Shown here one piece after another: positions 1-6,870 of a stretch of 10,288 bases of DNA. Under the pieces are notes generated by a model. It saw nothing but the letters and a program-made list of their open reading frames with translations. It searched no databases and had not been told where the DNA came from. This DNA comes from Eubacterium sp. GTDB taxonomy: Bacteria; Bacillota; Clostridia; Oscillospirales; Acutalibacteraceae. A program made the position numbers and the translations under genes. Position 1 is the first letter of the stretch; the number at the start of each line of letters is the position of its first letter. The stretch is taken from positions 1 to 10,288 of the forward strand of contig JAFYGD010000187.1 of the NCBI GenBank assembly GCA_017543415.1. The letters are read 5' to 3'.

Positions 1-1
1 C

Positions 2-397
2 AAAGAAGAAGCCCGCCAGAAGGGAATTGAACTACTTCAGAGAGTTGGACTTGGCGACAAACTGGACGCCTACCCTAATAATCTTTCTGGAGGTCAGCAG
101 CAGCGTGTTGCAATTGCTCGTGCGCTTGCAATGGAACCAAAAACAATTCTTTTTGATGAACCAACTTCGGCACTTGACCCGGAATTAGTCGGTGAAGTTC
201 TTTCTGTTATGAAGCAGCTTGCTAACGATGGTATGACAATGGTTGTTGTTACCCACGAAATGGGCTTTACAAAGGAAGTAGGCACAAGGGTTATCTTTAT
301 GGCGGACGGAACAATTCATGAGGAGAACACTCCCGACGAGTTCTTCGGCAATCCGAAAAACCCGAGGCTTGTTGATTTTCTTTCAAAAGTATTATAA
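2..397 (+). CDS. Polar amino-acid ABC transporter ATP-binding protein (C-terminal part)
   Basis: This is the nucleotide-binding subunit of an amino-acid importer of the GlnQ/HisP type. It hydrolyses ATP on the cytoplasmic face to drive uptake of a polar amino acid through partner permeases. The reading frame is open from base 2, so the gene starts upstream of the window. The 131 visible residues contain, in order, the ABC signature LSGGQQQR (visible residues 28-35), Walker B with its catalytic Glu (ILFDEP, 49-54), the D-loop SALD (56-59) and the switch His in VVTHEMGF (85). The tail has the family's [19 protein letters not shown] sequence. Family members are about 240-250 residues, so roughly 110-120 N-terminal residues including Walker A lie outside. 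THEMGF together with the D-loop sequence is typical of the polar amino-acid subfamily, but the substrate cannot be read from this subunit. It appears to be the last gene of its operon, because a terminator follows directly. Confidence 0.95.
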   Translation, partial: KEEARQKGIELLQRVGLGDKLDAYPNNLSGGQQQRVAIARALAMEPKTILFDEPTSALDPELVGEVLSVMKQLANDGMTMVVVTHEMGFTKEVGTRVIFMADGTIHEENTPDEFFGNPKNPRLVDFLSKVL

Positions 398-433
398 AAA
401 ATAAAGGCTGTCGCTGACAGCCTTTATTTTTTT
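398..433. terminator. Bidirectional intrinsic terminator between convergent genes
   Basis: A near-perfect hairpin has arms 398-412 and 416-430 around the loop GCT, with a GC-rich core GGCTGTC/GACAGCC. On the plus strand the arm runs into T428-433. On the minus strand the A run at 396-401 provides the U-tract. It therefore fits termination of both the ABC ATPase gene (stop at 395-397) and the minus-strand symporter gene (stop at 432-434, overlapping the T-run). Confidence 0.9.
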
Positions 434-1958
434 AATCTTCTGTTGTTTCTGCTTTTTCGGCATTGTGCTTTTCAATAAGGCTTGCAAGGATTTTTTCATG
501 CTCGCCCTTGGTGATTTCGTACTTGATAGTAGGAATAATTGCGATAATCATACCTACTGCAGCCGGAACTGTAAGCAGGAACCACATAGCAGAGGAATAG
601 TTCTGATAATCGGTTGCAAAGTGCTTTACGCCGGAAGCAAGCGCCTGGTTCATATCGTCAATGTTCTTGCCCGTGTAGCCAACTGCGTTATAAACATAAG
701 CGGAAATGATTGACGAAATACCTGCGGAAAGCTTTGTAATAAAGCTCTGACCCGAGAAGAAAATACCGTCCGGACGGAAGCCGTTATGGAATTCCTCATA
801 GTCAATACAGTCTGAAATCATCATTGACTGGCAAACCATTACAAGACCGAAGCCAACGCCGCCTATTAAGATAAGAACGCCGAGAATTGCAACATATTTA
901 ACCTCGTCAAGCTCAGTCGGGTGGAGCTTGTAAAGCAGGAAAATGAGCCCCGTAGGGATACCTGCCAAAGCAGAAAGGTTATAAAGCGTTTTAACGTCAA
1001 TTTTTTTAATAAGATACGGGAATATGCCCATAATACCGAACTGACCGATGAAGAATCCGCCGCCGATAATTAAAAGGATAACAACCATTTTAGGATTGCT
1101 GAAATCAAAGGCTTTGTTCATATCGCCGTCACAGTAATAGTATGTGAAAAGAGTCATTACAACGATAGTCATAAGCTGAATGGGAGCACGCAGAACGCCC
1201 GAGATAAGGAGCCTTCTGAACGGCTTACAGGACCACATAAGCTTAAAGCTTTCCTTCATTGTTTTGGTTTCTTCACTTACGGGTACTCTTTCCTTTGTAC
1301 CGATACCTGCAAGTTCAAACAGAATTGAAGCTACAACGGTTGTTACAACAGCGCCGATAATAAAGCCCTTTTGCGCATTGGGAGATTCGGGACCGTTAAT
1401 CGCCTGTGAAATCGGGATAATACCGATAACCATTGTTGCGCCGAAAATCGAAGCAAAAATTCTTGCAAGCGAGATAAGCTTTGCACGGTCGCCTTCGTCC
1501 TCTGTCATACGCGGAATAATTCCCCAGAGCGGAATATCGCCGATGGTATAGCTCATACCCCAAAGGATATATGAAATAGCTGCCCACGCGGTAATAAGTA
1601 CCATTTTTGTTGAATCGCCCGCTCTTTCGGCAACGGCGTAGTTACCGTTAAGGAAGGTTGCTATCGTAATAATCATTACAACAGGCGGAACGAACAGAAG
1701 GTAAGGTCTGCACTTACCCCATTTGGTTTTGGTTTTATCAACGATTGTACCCATCATCGGGTCGTTGATTGCATCCCATACCCTTGCAAGCGCCATAATC
1801 CATCCGAGCGCAACAGCGTTAAGGCAGATTACGTTCTGGAAATAGAAATAGAGACCGGTGGCGATGATATTGTAAATCATATTCTGGCCGCCGAGACCTA
1901 CAAGGTACATAGCTGCTTCTTTTTTGGAATAGGTGTTTCTTTTGATTTTACTTCCCAT
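432..1958 (-). CDS. GPH-family (MelB-like) sugar:cation symporter
   Basis: This is a 508-residue inner-membrane symporter of the glycoside-pentoside-hexuronide family (MFS superfamily), with about twelve hydrophobic segments. The key MelB-type residues are present. R59-V-W-D62-A-I-N-D66-P matches the MelB cation-site motif with its two Asp residues. GDIPLW with D141 matches the sugar-binding Asp of helix IV, and ITKLSAG with K409 matches the helix XI Lys. The conserved loop with KWGKCRP (79-85) is also intact. It should import a glycoside, oligosaccharide or related solute with Na+ or H+. The substrate cannot be told from sequence. An in-frame upstream ATG at 1991 would add 11 residues, but the ATG at 1958 has an ideal AGGAGG six bases upstream and gives the usual short N-terminus. 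The first 11 nt overlap the end of folA, so the gene is probably translationally coupled to it. It is the last gene of the mltG-thyA-folA operon and ends at the terminator at 398-433. Confidence 0.92.
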   Translation of the reverse strand: MGSKIKRNTYSKKEAAMYLVGLGGQNMIYNIIATGLYFYFQNVICLNAVALGWIMALARVWDAINDPMMGTIVDKTKTKWGKCRPYLLFVPPVVMIITIATFLNGNYAVAERAGDSTKMVLITAWAAISYILWGMSYTIGDIPLWGIIPRMTEDEGDRAKLISLARIFASIFGATMVIGIIPISQAINGPESPNAQKGFIIGAVVTTVVASILFELAGIGTKERVPVSEETKTMKESFKLMWSCKPFRRLLISGVLRAPIQLMTIVVMTLFTYYYCDGDMNKAFDFSNPKMVVILLIIGGGFFIGQFGIMGIFPYLIKKIDVKTLYNLSALAGIPTGLIFLLYKLHPTELDEVKYVAILGVLILIGGVGFGLVMVCQSMMISDCIDYEEFHNGFRPDGIFFSGQSFITKLSAGISSIISAYVYNAVGYTGKNIDDMNQALASGVKHFATDYQNYSSAMWFLLTVPAAVGMIIAIIPTIKYEITKGEHEKILASLIEKHNAEKAETTED

Positions 1959-2433
1959 AAATATCCTCCTTTTTATATAAAACGTGTTCAAAGTGAACGC
2001 CGTCTATATCATATTCAGCAAGCTTTTCACGCGTATAAAGCGTTTTATCAAAACTTGGAAAATATACATCAGCATCGCTGCATTCTGCGTCAATTTCGGT
2101 AAGGTACAGCCTTTGACATTCAGGCAGAAGCGCCTTGTAAATGCTTGCTCCCCCGATAACGAACGCGTCCTCCCCCGCTGCTTTCAGCGCGGCTTCAATA
2201 CTGTTTACCGCCTGAGCGCCTTCGGGCGAATAGCCCGCGCTTTTGGTAATAACAATATTCTTTCTTCCGGGAAGAGCCTTCGGCAGCGATTCAAAGGTCT
2301 TACGCCCCATAATAACGGCAGAGCCCATAGTGGTTTCCTTAAAGAATTTCATATCCTCTTTAAAGTGCCAGATTAAATCGTTGCCCTTACCGAGCTCATT
2401 ATTTCTGCCGACTGCGGCAATAAGCGATAACAT
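1948..2433 (-). CDS. folA: Dihydrofolate reductase
   Basis: This cytoplasmic enzyme reduces dihydrofolate to tetrahydrofolate with NADPH, regenerating the cofactor oxidised by thymidylate synthase. Its 161 residues are the normal bacterial length. The N-terminus LSLIAAVGRNNELG is the family start. W22 and D27 in LIWHFKEDM match E. coli Trp22 and the catalytic Asp27. VIMGRKTFESLP (40-51) is the NADPH-binding signature. VIGGASIY (92-99) carries the cis Gly94-Gly95 pair, and YLTEID follows. The usual Leu-Pro after W-H is Phe-Lys here, within the substrate-site helix. The GAGGTGG ribosome site (2438-2444) overlaps the thyA stop codon, so the two genes are probably coupled. The 3' end overlaps the symporter start by 11 nt. 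Pairing with thyA is a classic arrangement that closes the folate cycle of dTMP synthesis. Confidence 0.97.
   Translation of the reverse strand: MLSLIAAVGRNNELGKGNDLIWHFKEDMKFFKETTMGSAVIMGRKTFESLPKALPGRKNIVITKSAGYSPEGAQAVNSIEAALKAAGEDAFVIGGASIYKALLPECQRLYLTEIDAECSDADVYFPSFDKTLYTREKLAEYDIDGVHFEHVLYKKEDIYGK
1965..1970 (-). promoter_or_regulatory. Ribosome binding site deciding the symporter start
   Basis: On the minus strand AGGAGG lies six bases upstream of the ATG at 1958-1956, inside the 3' end of folA. It favours that ATG over the in-frame ATG at 1991, which lies upstream of this site. It also allows ribosomes finishing folA to re-initiate. Confidence 0.85.
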
Positions 2434-2442
2434 TTAACCACC

Positions 2443-3348
2443 TCACTGCGCAATCGGGAAAGCAATTTTACCGAGATGCTTATAATCAATCAGCTTGGCG
2501 TCCTTGCAGTCCCTTGAATTATCGAACTTAAAGAAATCGTCAACCTCCGGATTAAGCCAGAGCTTCGGTGCGGGAAGGTCGCCCTGTTCATCCTGACGGC
2601 GGATTTGCTCCTTAATTCCGTCAACCTGATTAACGTAAATGTGGGCATCCTTAATTGACCAGTCGATAGTACCCGGCTTTAAGCCCGTAACCTGGGCAAG
2701 CATACAAAGAAGGGTTGCGTACTGCGTTACATTGAACGGAAGACCGAGCGGAACATCGCACGAGCGCTGATGCACCCAGCAGTTGAGCTTACCGTCAGTA
2801 ACGTCCCATTCGCTTGACCAGACGCAGGAAGGAAGCACGGCGGTAGGAACATAATCGTCCTGCCAGAGAGTCATTACCATACGCCTGTCGTTGGGATTAT
2901 TCTTTATGGTAGAAATGAGCTTTTGCGTCATTTGGAACTTATTTACGATATAGCCGTAAGCGGTACCGATAGTATGGGCATATTCCTTGCCAAACTCCTT
3001 ATGAACGGCGGTTTTTTCAACCTTGCCGGTTTCGGGATTAAAGAGGTTCTGCTCTGCGTGCCAGATACCGTTTTCGTCAATTTCCCATTCGTTCCAGATT
3101 TTAACGTCACGCTCCTGAAGCCAGCGAACGTCATTACTCTGCGCCTGATAAATCCAGAGCATTTCAAGAATTGCCTGGCGGATAAAAAGCTGTTTTGTTG
3201 TAAGTATCGGGAACTCCTCGCTCAAATCAAAGTGAAAATGGTGGGAAGGTACTTTGATTGTATTTATTCCCGTTCTGTTTTCAACCTCAACGCCTTCGCT
3301 CAGAATTCTTCGGCAAAGGTCAAGATAATCCTTATCCCATTTTGACAT
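2443..3348 (-). CDS. thyA: Thymidylate synthase (ThyA type)
   Basis: This enzyme methylates dUMP to dTMP using methylene-tetrahydrofolate, releasing dihydrofolate for FolA. The 301 residues contain the nucleophile Cys175 (LPSCVW) and the dUMP phosphate-binding arginines R25 (ENRTG), R155-R156 (NDRRM) and R195 (HQRS). D198 and N206 (PLGLPFN) and H236/Y238 (AHIY) are present, as are E62 and IWNEW (84-88). The full active site is therefore there. It is not the textbook sequence: the residue after the catalytic Cys is Val rather than His, the GPVYG..W region reads GTAYGYIVNKF, and the C-terminus is PIAQ rather than PVAV/I. I recall similar divergent ThyA proteins in other anaerobic Firmicutes, so this is probably a subfamily trait. 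The start is supported by AAGGAG at 3356-3361, seven bases upstream, embedded in the end of mltG. It lies 4 nt after mltG and 9 nt before folA. Confidence 0.95.
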   Translation of the reverse strand: MSKWDKDYLDLCRRILSEGVEVENRTGINTIKVPSHHFHFDLSEEFPILTTKQLFIRQAILEMLWIYQAQSNDVRWLQERDVKIWNEWEIDENGIWHAEQNLFNPETGKVEKTAVHKEFGKEYAHTIGTAYGYIVNKFQMTQKLISTIKNNPNDRRMVMTLWQDDYVPTAVLPSCVWSSEWDVTDGKLNCWVHQRSCDVPLGLPFNVTQYATLLCMLAQVTGLKPGTIDWSIKDAHIYVNQVDGIKEQIRRQDEQGDLPAPKLWLNPEVDDFFKFDNSRDCKDAKLIDYKHLGKIAFPIAQ

Positions 3349-3352
3349 ATTC

Positions 3353-4399
3353 TTACTCCTTCCAAGGATACTTCTTCTGAAGCTCTAAAAATTCATCATA
3401 GGTTTTTGCAAAGTGAAATTCCTTATTCAAATCCGAATAGAAATACAGATAATCCGTTTTCGGCGCGTTTATTACCGCATTGATAATTGAAACGCCCGAA
3501 TTAGTAATAGGACCTGCGGGAAGTCCTTCACAGCGATATGTATAATATGCGTCATAAACCTTTTGGGAAAAGCCCTGTTCATCGCGCAAATCGCGCGCAT
3601 AAAAATACGTTACGTCAGACTGAAGCTTTGTTCCGTTGTTAAGACGGTTAATGAATACGGAGGCAATATTTTCAGCCGAGGTATTATCAAACGCCTCCTC
3701 CTGAACAATGCTTGCAAGGGTTATAAGCTCAAAAAGAGTCATACCGTTTTTCTTGCAGAAATCACGCATTGCGCCCGAATAATTATCGTCAAACGCGTCA
3801 AGCATTGCGATTATTACGTTTTTCGCTTCACAGTTCTGCGGCAAATCATAAGTTGCGGGGAAAAGGAAGCCCTCAAGGCGGTAAGCGATATTCTTATCGT
3901 CGGGGATATCCTTAAGCCATTCGTAATCATAGCCGTCGCTGCTTTTACACTCTTTAAGGAAATCCTTTGCCTTGCATATACCGTTTTCCTCAAGTGTCCG
4001 GGCTATCTGCATTACGTTATAGCCCTCGGGAATTGCAACCTTGACCGTTTTATGGGAAACATCGGGCTGCTGAAGCTTTGCGACAATTTCCTCATAGCTC
4101 ATATCTGCAGTAAGGGTATATTCACCGTTGATATAAACGAATTCGGGATAGTGGGAGCTCGTCCAGTTTTGCCAGACAAGACCGTTTACAACAATTCCGC
4201 CTTCGGTAAGCGTTGCGGCAACCTCAGTTTCAAAATCGCTTTTTTCAATAACAAGATTATATTCGGTACTGCTTTGGTTTTTACCGTTGATATCATCACT
4301 TATAACCGAATAGAACTTAAAACCGAAAGCGCCTACTACGCCGATTAACACAAGCGCAAGAACAAGCACAACGGCATTTGATTTTTTCTTTTTTGACAT
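3353..4399 (-). CDS. mltG: Endolytic murein transglycosylase MltG (YceG-like)
   Basis: This membrane-anchored lytic transglycosylase cleaves nascent glycan strands in the periplasm-equivalent space and is thought to terminate peptidoglycan chain elongation. The 348 residues begin with a basic cytoplasmic stub (SKKKK) and one transmembrane helix (about 9-30). A LysM-like region follows (about 118-150, IPEGYNVMQIARTLEENG), then the catalytic YceG domain. Family motifs are EGFLFPATY (176-184), LASIVQEEA (228-236; E235 aligns with the conserved Glu), VFINRL...LQSDVTYFYA (248-268) and GLPAGPITNSGV (292-303), followed by the APKTDYLYF strand. Length matches the family. It is the first gene of the operon. 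The ribosome site is weak (GAGG at 4408-4411, eight bases from the ATG). The SigA-like promoter at 4432-4460 should drive mltG-thyA-folA and the symporter. Confidence 0.95.
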   Translation of the reverse strand: MSKKKKSNAVVLVLALVLIGVVGAFGFKFYSVISDDINGKNQSSTEYNLVIEKSDFETEVAATLTEGGIVVNGLVWQNWTSSHYPEFVYINGEYTLTADMSYEEIVAKLQQPDVSHKTVKVAIPEGYNVMQIARTLEENGICKAKDFLKECKSSDGYDYEWLKDIPDDKNIAYRLEGFLFPATYDLPQNCEAKNVIIAMLDAFDDNYSGAMRDFCKKNGMTLFELITLASIVQEEAFDNTSAENIASVFINRLNNGTKLQSDVTYFYARDLRDEQGFSQKVYDAYYTYRCEGLPAGPITNSGVSIINAVINAPKTDYLYFYSDLNKEFHFAKTYDEFLELQKKYPWKE

Positions 4400-4431
4400 A
4401 GGTAAAACCTCAAAAGTATCTTAATATATTA

Positions 4432-4460
4432 ATTTTATCATATTAAAGCTAAATCTACAA
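4432..4460 (-). promoter_or_regulatory. Predicted SigA promoter for the mltG-thyA-folA-symporter operon
   Basis: On the minus strand the -35 element TTGTAG (4455-4460) is followed after exactly 17 bases by the -10 element TAAAAT (4432-4437). An extended TGA precedes the -10. The expected transcript start near 4425 leaves a leader of about 25 nt, too short for a riboswitch. Prediction from sequence only. Confidence 0.7.
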
Positions 4461-4471
4461 GTATTTTGTTA

Positions 4472-4500
4472 TTGACGGAGGGAATTATTTAAACTATACT
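4472..4500 (+). promoter_or_regulatory. Predicted SigA promoter for the DUF4430-like lipoprotein
   Basis: TTGACG (4472-4477) and TATACT (4495-4500) are each one mismatch from consensus and lie 17 bases apart, so this is a strong-looking promoter. Transcription would begin near 4507, giving a leader of only about 16 nt before the ATG at 4523. The ribosome site GGTGAAG (4514-4520) is modest. Confidence 0.8.
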
Positions 4501-4522
4501 ATATTAAAAGTGTGGTGAAGAT

Positions 4523-5236
4523 ATGAAAAAGCTTATATCGTTAATTGCGGTAATTCTTCTTTGCGCTGCCGTTTTCGGCGGGTGCAACGCGGGCGTAATT
4601 TCAACAGCGCCCGAAACTGCAGCCGTTGCAACTACTGCAAAAGAGGAAAGCGAAACACAGACTGAAGAACAAAAAACCGAAAAGAAAAATGAAAATGAAA
4701 GCGAAAGCTCAACCGAAAAGGAGAGCGAAGGCACCTCTTCAAAACAAGAAACAACAACAAAAGCCGAAACCGCAACCGAACAGGAAAAGGACAGGCAAGC
4801 TAAAAAGAAAAACAAACAAAAGAAGAACAAAAAAAAGAAAACCTCTGCCACCGAAAGCAAGGAGCTTACCTGCACCATTACGATTGAATGTAAGGACATA
4901 TATGAACACCTTGACGATTTAGAAGAGGGATATGAACCATATCTTCCGAAGGACGGCTATATACTTTATAACTACACCTGCAGCTTTAATAAGGGCGATA
5001 CGGTTTACGACGTTCTTATGAAGGCGGCCCAGGCAAAAGGAATAAACGTTTCGGAAACTGATACGGGTTACGGAAAATATATTAACGGAATTAACAACAT
5101 AAATGAAAAAATTGCCGGAAAAACAAGCGGATGGACGTACTATGTTAACGACGAATTTCCTATGCATTCAACCGATAAACTCAAAGTGAACAAAAACGAT
5201 AAAATCCGCTTTCATTATTCCTGCGTTTATAATTAA
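4523..5236 (+). CDS. Lipoprotein with low-complexity linker and C-terminal DUF4430-like domain
   Basis: This is a predicted surface lipoprotein of 237 residues. The signal peptide ends in a lipobox, AVFGGC, with lipidated Cys21. Residues about 24-110 are a disordered linker that changes character. Residues 41-90 are rich in Glu, Thr and Ser, while 91-106 are almost entirely Lys/Arg/Gln/Asn (RQAKKKNKQKKNKKKK). The folded part (about 112-237) resembles DUF4430, the domain related to the C-terminal domain of transcobalamin/intrinsic factor. It has an opening CTITIEC strand, YNYTCSFNKGDTVYDVLMKAA, and the closing GKTSGWTYYVNDEFP and NDKIRFHYS blocks. DUF4430-like domains in Firmicutes sit on extracellular proteins. 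The ligand is unknown, and cobalamin binding is not shown here. It stands alone with its own promoter and terminator. The domain call rests on pattern recognition, while the lipoprotein call is firm. Confidence 0.85.
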   Translation: MKKLISLIAVILLCAAVFGGCNAGVISTAPETAAVATTAKEESETQTEEQKTEKKNENESESSTEKESEGTSSKQETTTKAETATEQEKDRQAKKKNKQKKNKKKKTSATESKELTCTITIECKDIYEHLDDLEEGYEPYLPKDGYILYNYTCSFNKGDTVYDVLMKAAQAKGINVSETDTGYGKYINGINNINEKIAGKTSGWTYYVNDEFPMHSTDKLKVNKNDKIRFHYSCVYN

Positions 5237-5265
5237 AAACAGCCCCGACTATGGGGCTGTTTTTT
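5237..5265. terminator. Bidirectional intrinsic terminator
   Basis: Hairpin arms AAACAGCCCC (5237-5246) and GGGGCTGTTT (5253-5262) enclose a 6-nt loop. T5260-5265 forms the plus-strand U-tract. The A run before the left arm (5235-5239) gives a short U-tract on the minus strand. It starts immediately after the lipoprotein stop (5234-5236) and next to the minus-strand stop at 5264-5266, so it can serve both genes. Confidence 0.88.
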
Positions 5266-6229
5266 AGTCTTTTTCAAAATCTATTTTTTTGATATCCTTT
5301 TCAAATTCCTCACCGGGAATATGAGTTCTAACGTTTTTGGTATAGTAGTCTTCCATATAGTCGCTTGTTTTATTCTCGTTTACCGAATGAGTAAGAAGAT
5401 AGGCTTGTTTTCTTTCGTAAAAATACCTGTAATTCTTAAACAGCATAATAACGCCGGCAATAAACAGGATAACACCGATTACGGCTAAAATATTAAACAA
5501 CAGCTCAAAGCAGGATTTAACCGCCCTGTCATATGCTTCAAAGCTGCAGAAGCGATAATTATCAAACAGCTTTTTAACGCTAATTACCGTTGTTGCGGAA
5601 ATGTTAACTGCGCCGGCGGTAGCAATACCCATACCGATATAGTTATACTTTCTATGCCTTCCGTTATTGAGGAAATCAAGCGCAATAACGCATGCAATAA
5701 TCATCAGCGCGCTTACCGTAATAATAACCATCATTGCGCGGCTTCTTACAAAGGTAAAAGCACGGACTGAAAGGGTATCGTGACTTGAAAGCGCTTCGTT
5801 TACCGAATCAACGGCAAGGCTTGCGGTTCTGCTTATTTCGTCATCGCTCATTTTAGTGCCGTTTTCAGCGATGTAATTATTTATTGAATGAACAACGGCT
5901 GTATAGAGCTCCGTTGAATTTGCAAACGAGGTGTTATAGCCGAAAATGAAATTGTGGGCAACCTCTTTTGTAACAATGCCGATATTGTCCTGCGTTACGG
6001 TGGAAACAAACATCTCCTTATCAAGCGACAGCTTCTCGGCAGTTTTTTCAAGCTCTTTATTAATAGATTCAATTATTAATCCGCTGTTTTCGTTAAGCCT
6101 GCTTTCAACATAAGCGTCGCTGTGAAAAAGACCGATAGCAAGAACGCTGAAGGAAAGAACAACAATACTGAGCGCTAATACCATTGAAAGCGAAAAAACA
6201 AAGAGTTTATGAAGATAATATCTGAACAT
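5264..6229 (-). CDS. Unrecognised protein with four predicted membrane segments
   Basis: I do not recognise this 321-residue protein. It has four hydrophobic segments at about 9-34, 165-186, 196-217 and 243-265. A soluble region of about 130 residues (35-164) between the first two is predicted to lie outside the cell. That region is helical and polar, with sequences such as NENSGLIIESINKELEKTAEKL and a run of Ser/Asp/Glu around MSDDEISRTASLAVDSVNEAL. A short basic loop (NNGRHRKYNY, 188-197) faces inward, and a charged 55-residue tail ends the protein in the cytoplasm. No enzymatic motif or transporter signature is visible. The ribosome site AAGGAGG (6237-6243) is strong, seven bases from the ATG, and overlaps the stop codon of the preceding sortase-like gene. 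The two are therefore very likely one transcript and may act together at the membrane. Confidence 0.8.
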   Translation of the reverse strand: MFRYYLHKLFVFSLSMVLALSIVVLSFSVLAIGLFHSDAYVESRLNENSGLIIESINKELEKTAEKLSLDKEMFVSTVTQDNIGIVTKEVAHNFIFGYNTSFANSTELYTAVVHSINNYIAENGTKMSDDEISRTASLAVDSVNEALSSHDTLSVRAFTFVRSRAMMVIITVSALMIIACVIALDFLNNGRHRKYNYIGMGIATAGAVNISATTVISVKKLFDNYRFCSFEAYDRAVKSCFELLFNILAVIGVILFIAGVIMLFKNYRYFYERKQAYLLTHSVNENKTSDYMEDYYTKNVRTHIPGEEFEKDIKKIDFEKD

Positions 6230-6241
6230 AATGCAACCTCC

Positions 6242-6838
6242 TTAAACCATTTCCGCTATATATACCTGGTAATAATAGGAATTGCCGAGGTCTTTAAAAT
6301 CGTTATACTGAAGGCAGAGCACAAGGGTATTATCCTTGATATATGAGGTTAATTCCTTAGCCGTAGCGCAGGGAATTATTTTTTTGAGTTTATAGGTATA
6401 TGCATCGTTATCATAAAAGCTTACAACAAATTCATCGCCCTTTTGCGCAGCGTGAAGCTCCTTGAACTGTTCGCTGGTATTATTACCCATAAACAAAACT
6501 CCGCCGTTATTCCAAGGCTCAGAGCTTGCTTTATTCATAGTAATATATCTTTTGTCAGATATGTCAAAAACAACGGCTTTTTCACCGAAGCCGATATTTT
6601 CACACTTAATTGTAGCTGCAAGGTCGCCGCTCTTAAGCTGTTTAAAGGTTTTATAGCTTTTAACCGAATAGCCTGTTAAATCAAGGCTCTGAACCTGAGT
6701 GGTTTCATTATTCTTTGCGACTTCCGATTTTGCTGTTATACGCGGACCTGCGGTAACGAGCAAAGCTGCGGTAAGTAAAGCGGCAATCAAGGGCACAATG
6801 ATTGCCCTTTTAATAAAATTAACAGTTAAAGAATCCAT
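6242..6838 (-). CDS. Membrane-anchored sortase-like protein, probably catalytically degenerate
   Basis: This 198-residue protein has an N-terminal transmembrane helix (about 11-31) and an extracytoplasmic domain. The order of motifs resembles the sortase beta-barrel. GDLAATIKCENIGFGEKAVVF (71-91) looks like the opening I-P-x-I-G strand. NNGGVLFMGNNTSEQFKEL (110-128) corresponds to the GN-x-V-I-x-GHN-x-x-x-x-F-x-x-L block. KGDEFVVSF (133-141) and AYTYKLKKI (146-154) match the next strands, and TLVLC (171-175) sits where sortases have TLxTC. The catalytic His position reads Asn119, and the final strand, which normally carries the catalytic Arg, reads SYYYQVYIAEMV without Arg. Only Cys175 of the triad is kept. 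A working transpeptidase is therefore doubtful, and a binding or regulatory role is possible. GGAG at 6844-6847 precedes the ATG, and the gene has its own promoter. The fold assignment is inference by eye; an unrelated beta-rich family is the alternative. Confidence 0.6.
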   Translation of the reverse strand: MDSLTVNFIKRAIIVPLIAALLTAALLVTAGPRITAKSEVAKNNETTQVQSLDLTGYSVKSYKTFKQLKSGDLAATIKCENIGFGEKAVVFDISDKRYITMNKASSEPWNNGGVLFMGNNTSEQFKELHAAQKGDEFVVSFYDNDAYTYKLKKIIPCATAKELTSYIKDNTLVLCLQYNDFKDLGNSYYYQVYIAEMV

Positions 6839-6870
6839 ACAAACTCCATATATAAAAAATTGCAGATAAT

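Noticed and set aside
3563..4348. A 261-codon open frame on the plus strand opposite mltG
   Set aside because: It lies wholly antisense to a clear mltG, lacks a convincing ribosome site, and its translation shows no domain. It is a by-product of mltG codon use.
4400..4431. Possible tetrahydrofolate or other riboswitch before the mltG-thyA-folA operon
   Set aside because: The predicted leader is about 25 nt, with no stable fold, so there is no room for an aptamer.
4620..4860. A-rich tracts in the lipoprotein gene as a phase-variable slippage site
   Set aside because: The longest A run is only about eight bases and the frame is intact. Lys/Glu codon use explains the tracts without invoking slippage.
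4504..4922. Long open frames overlapping the lipoprotein linker in another plus frame and on the minus strand
   Set aside because: The linker DNA is almost purely purine on one strand, which removes stop codons from several frames. Their products are low-complexity only.
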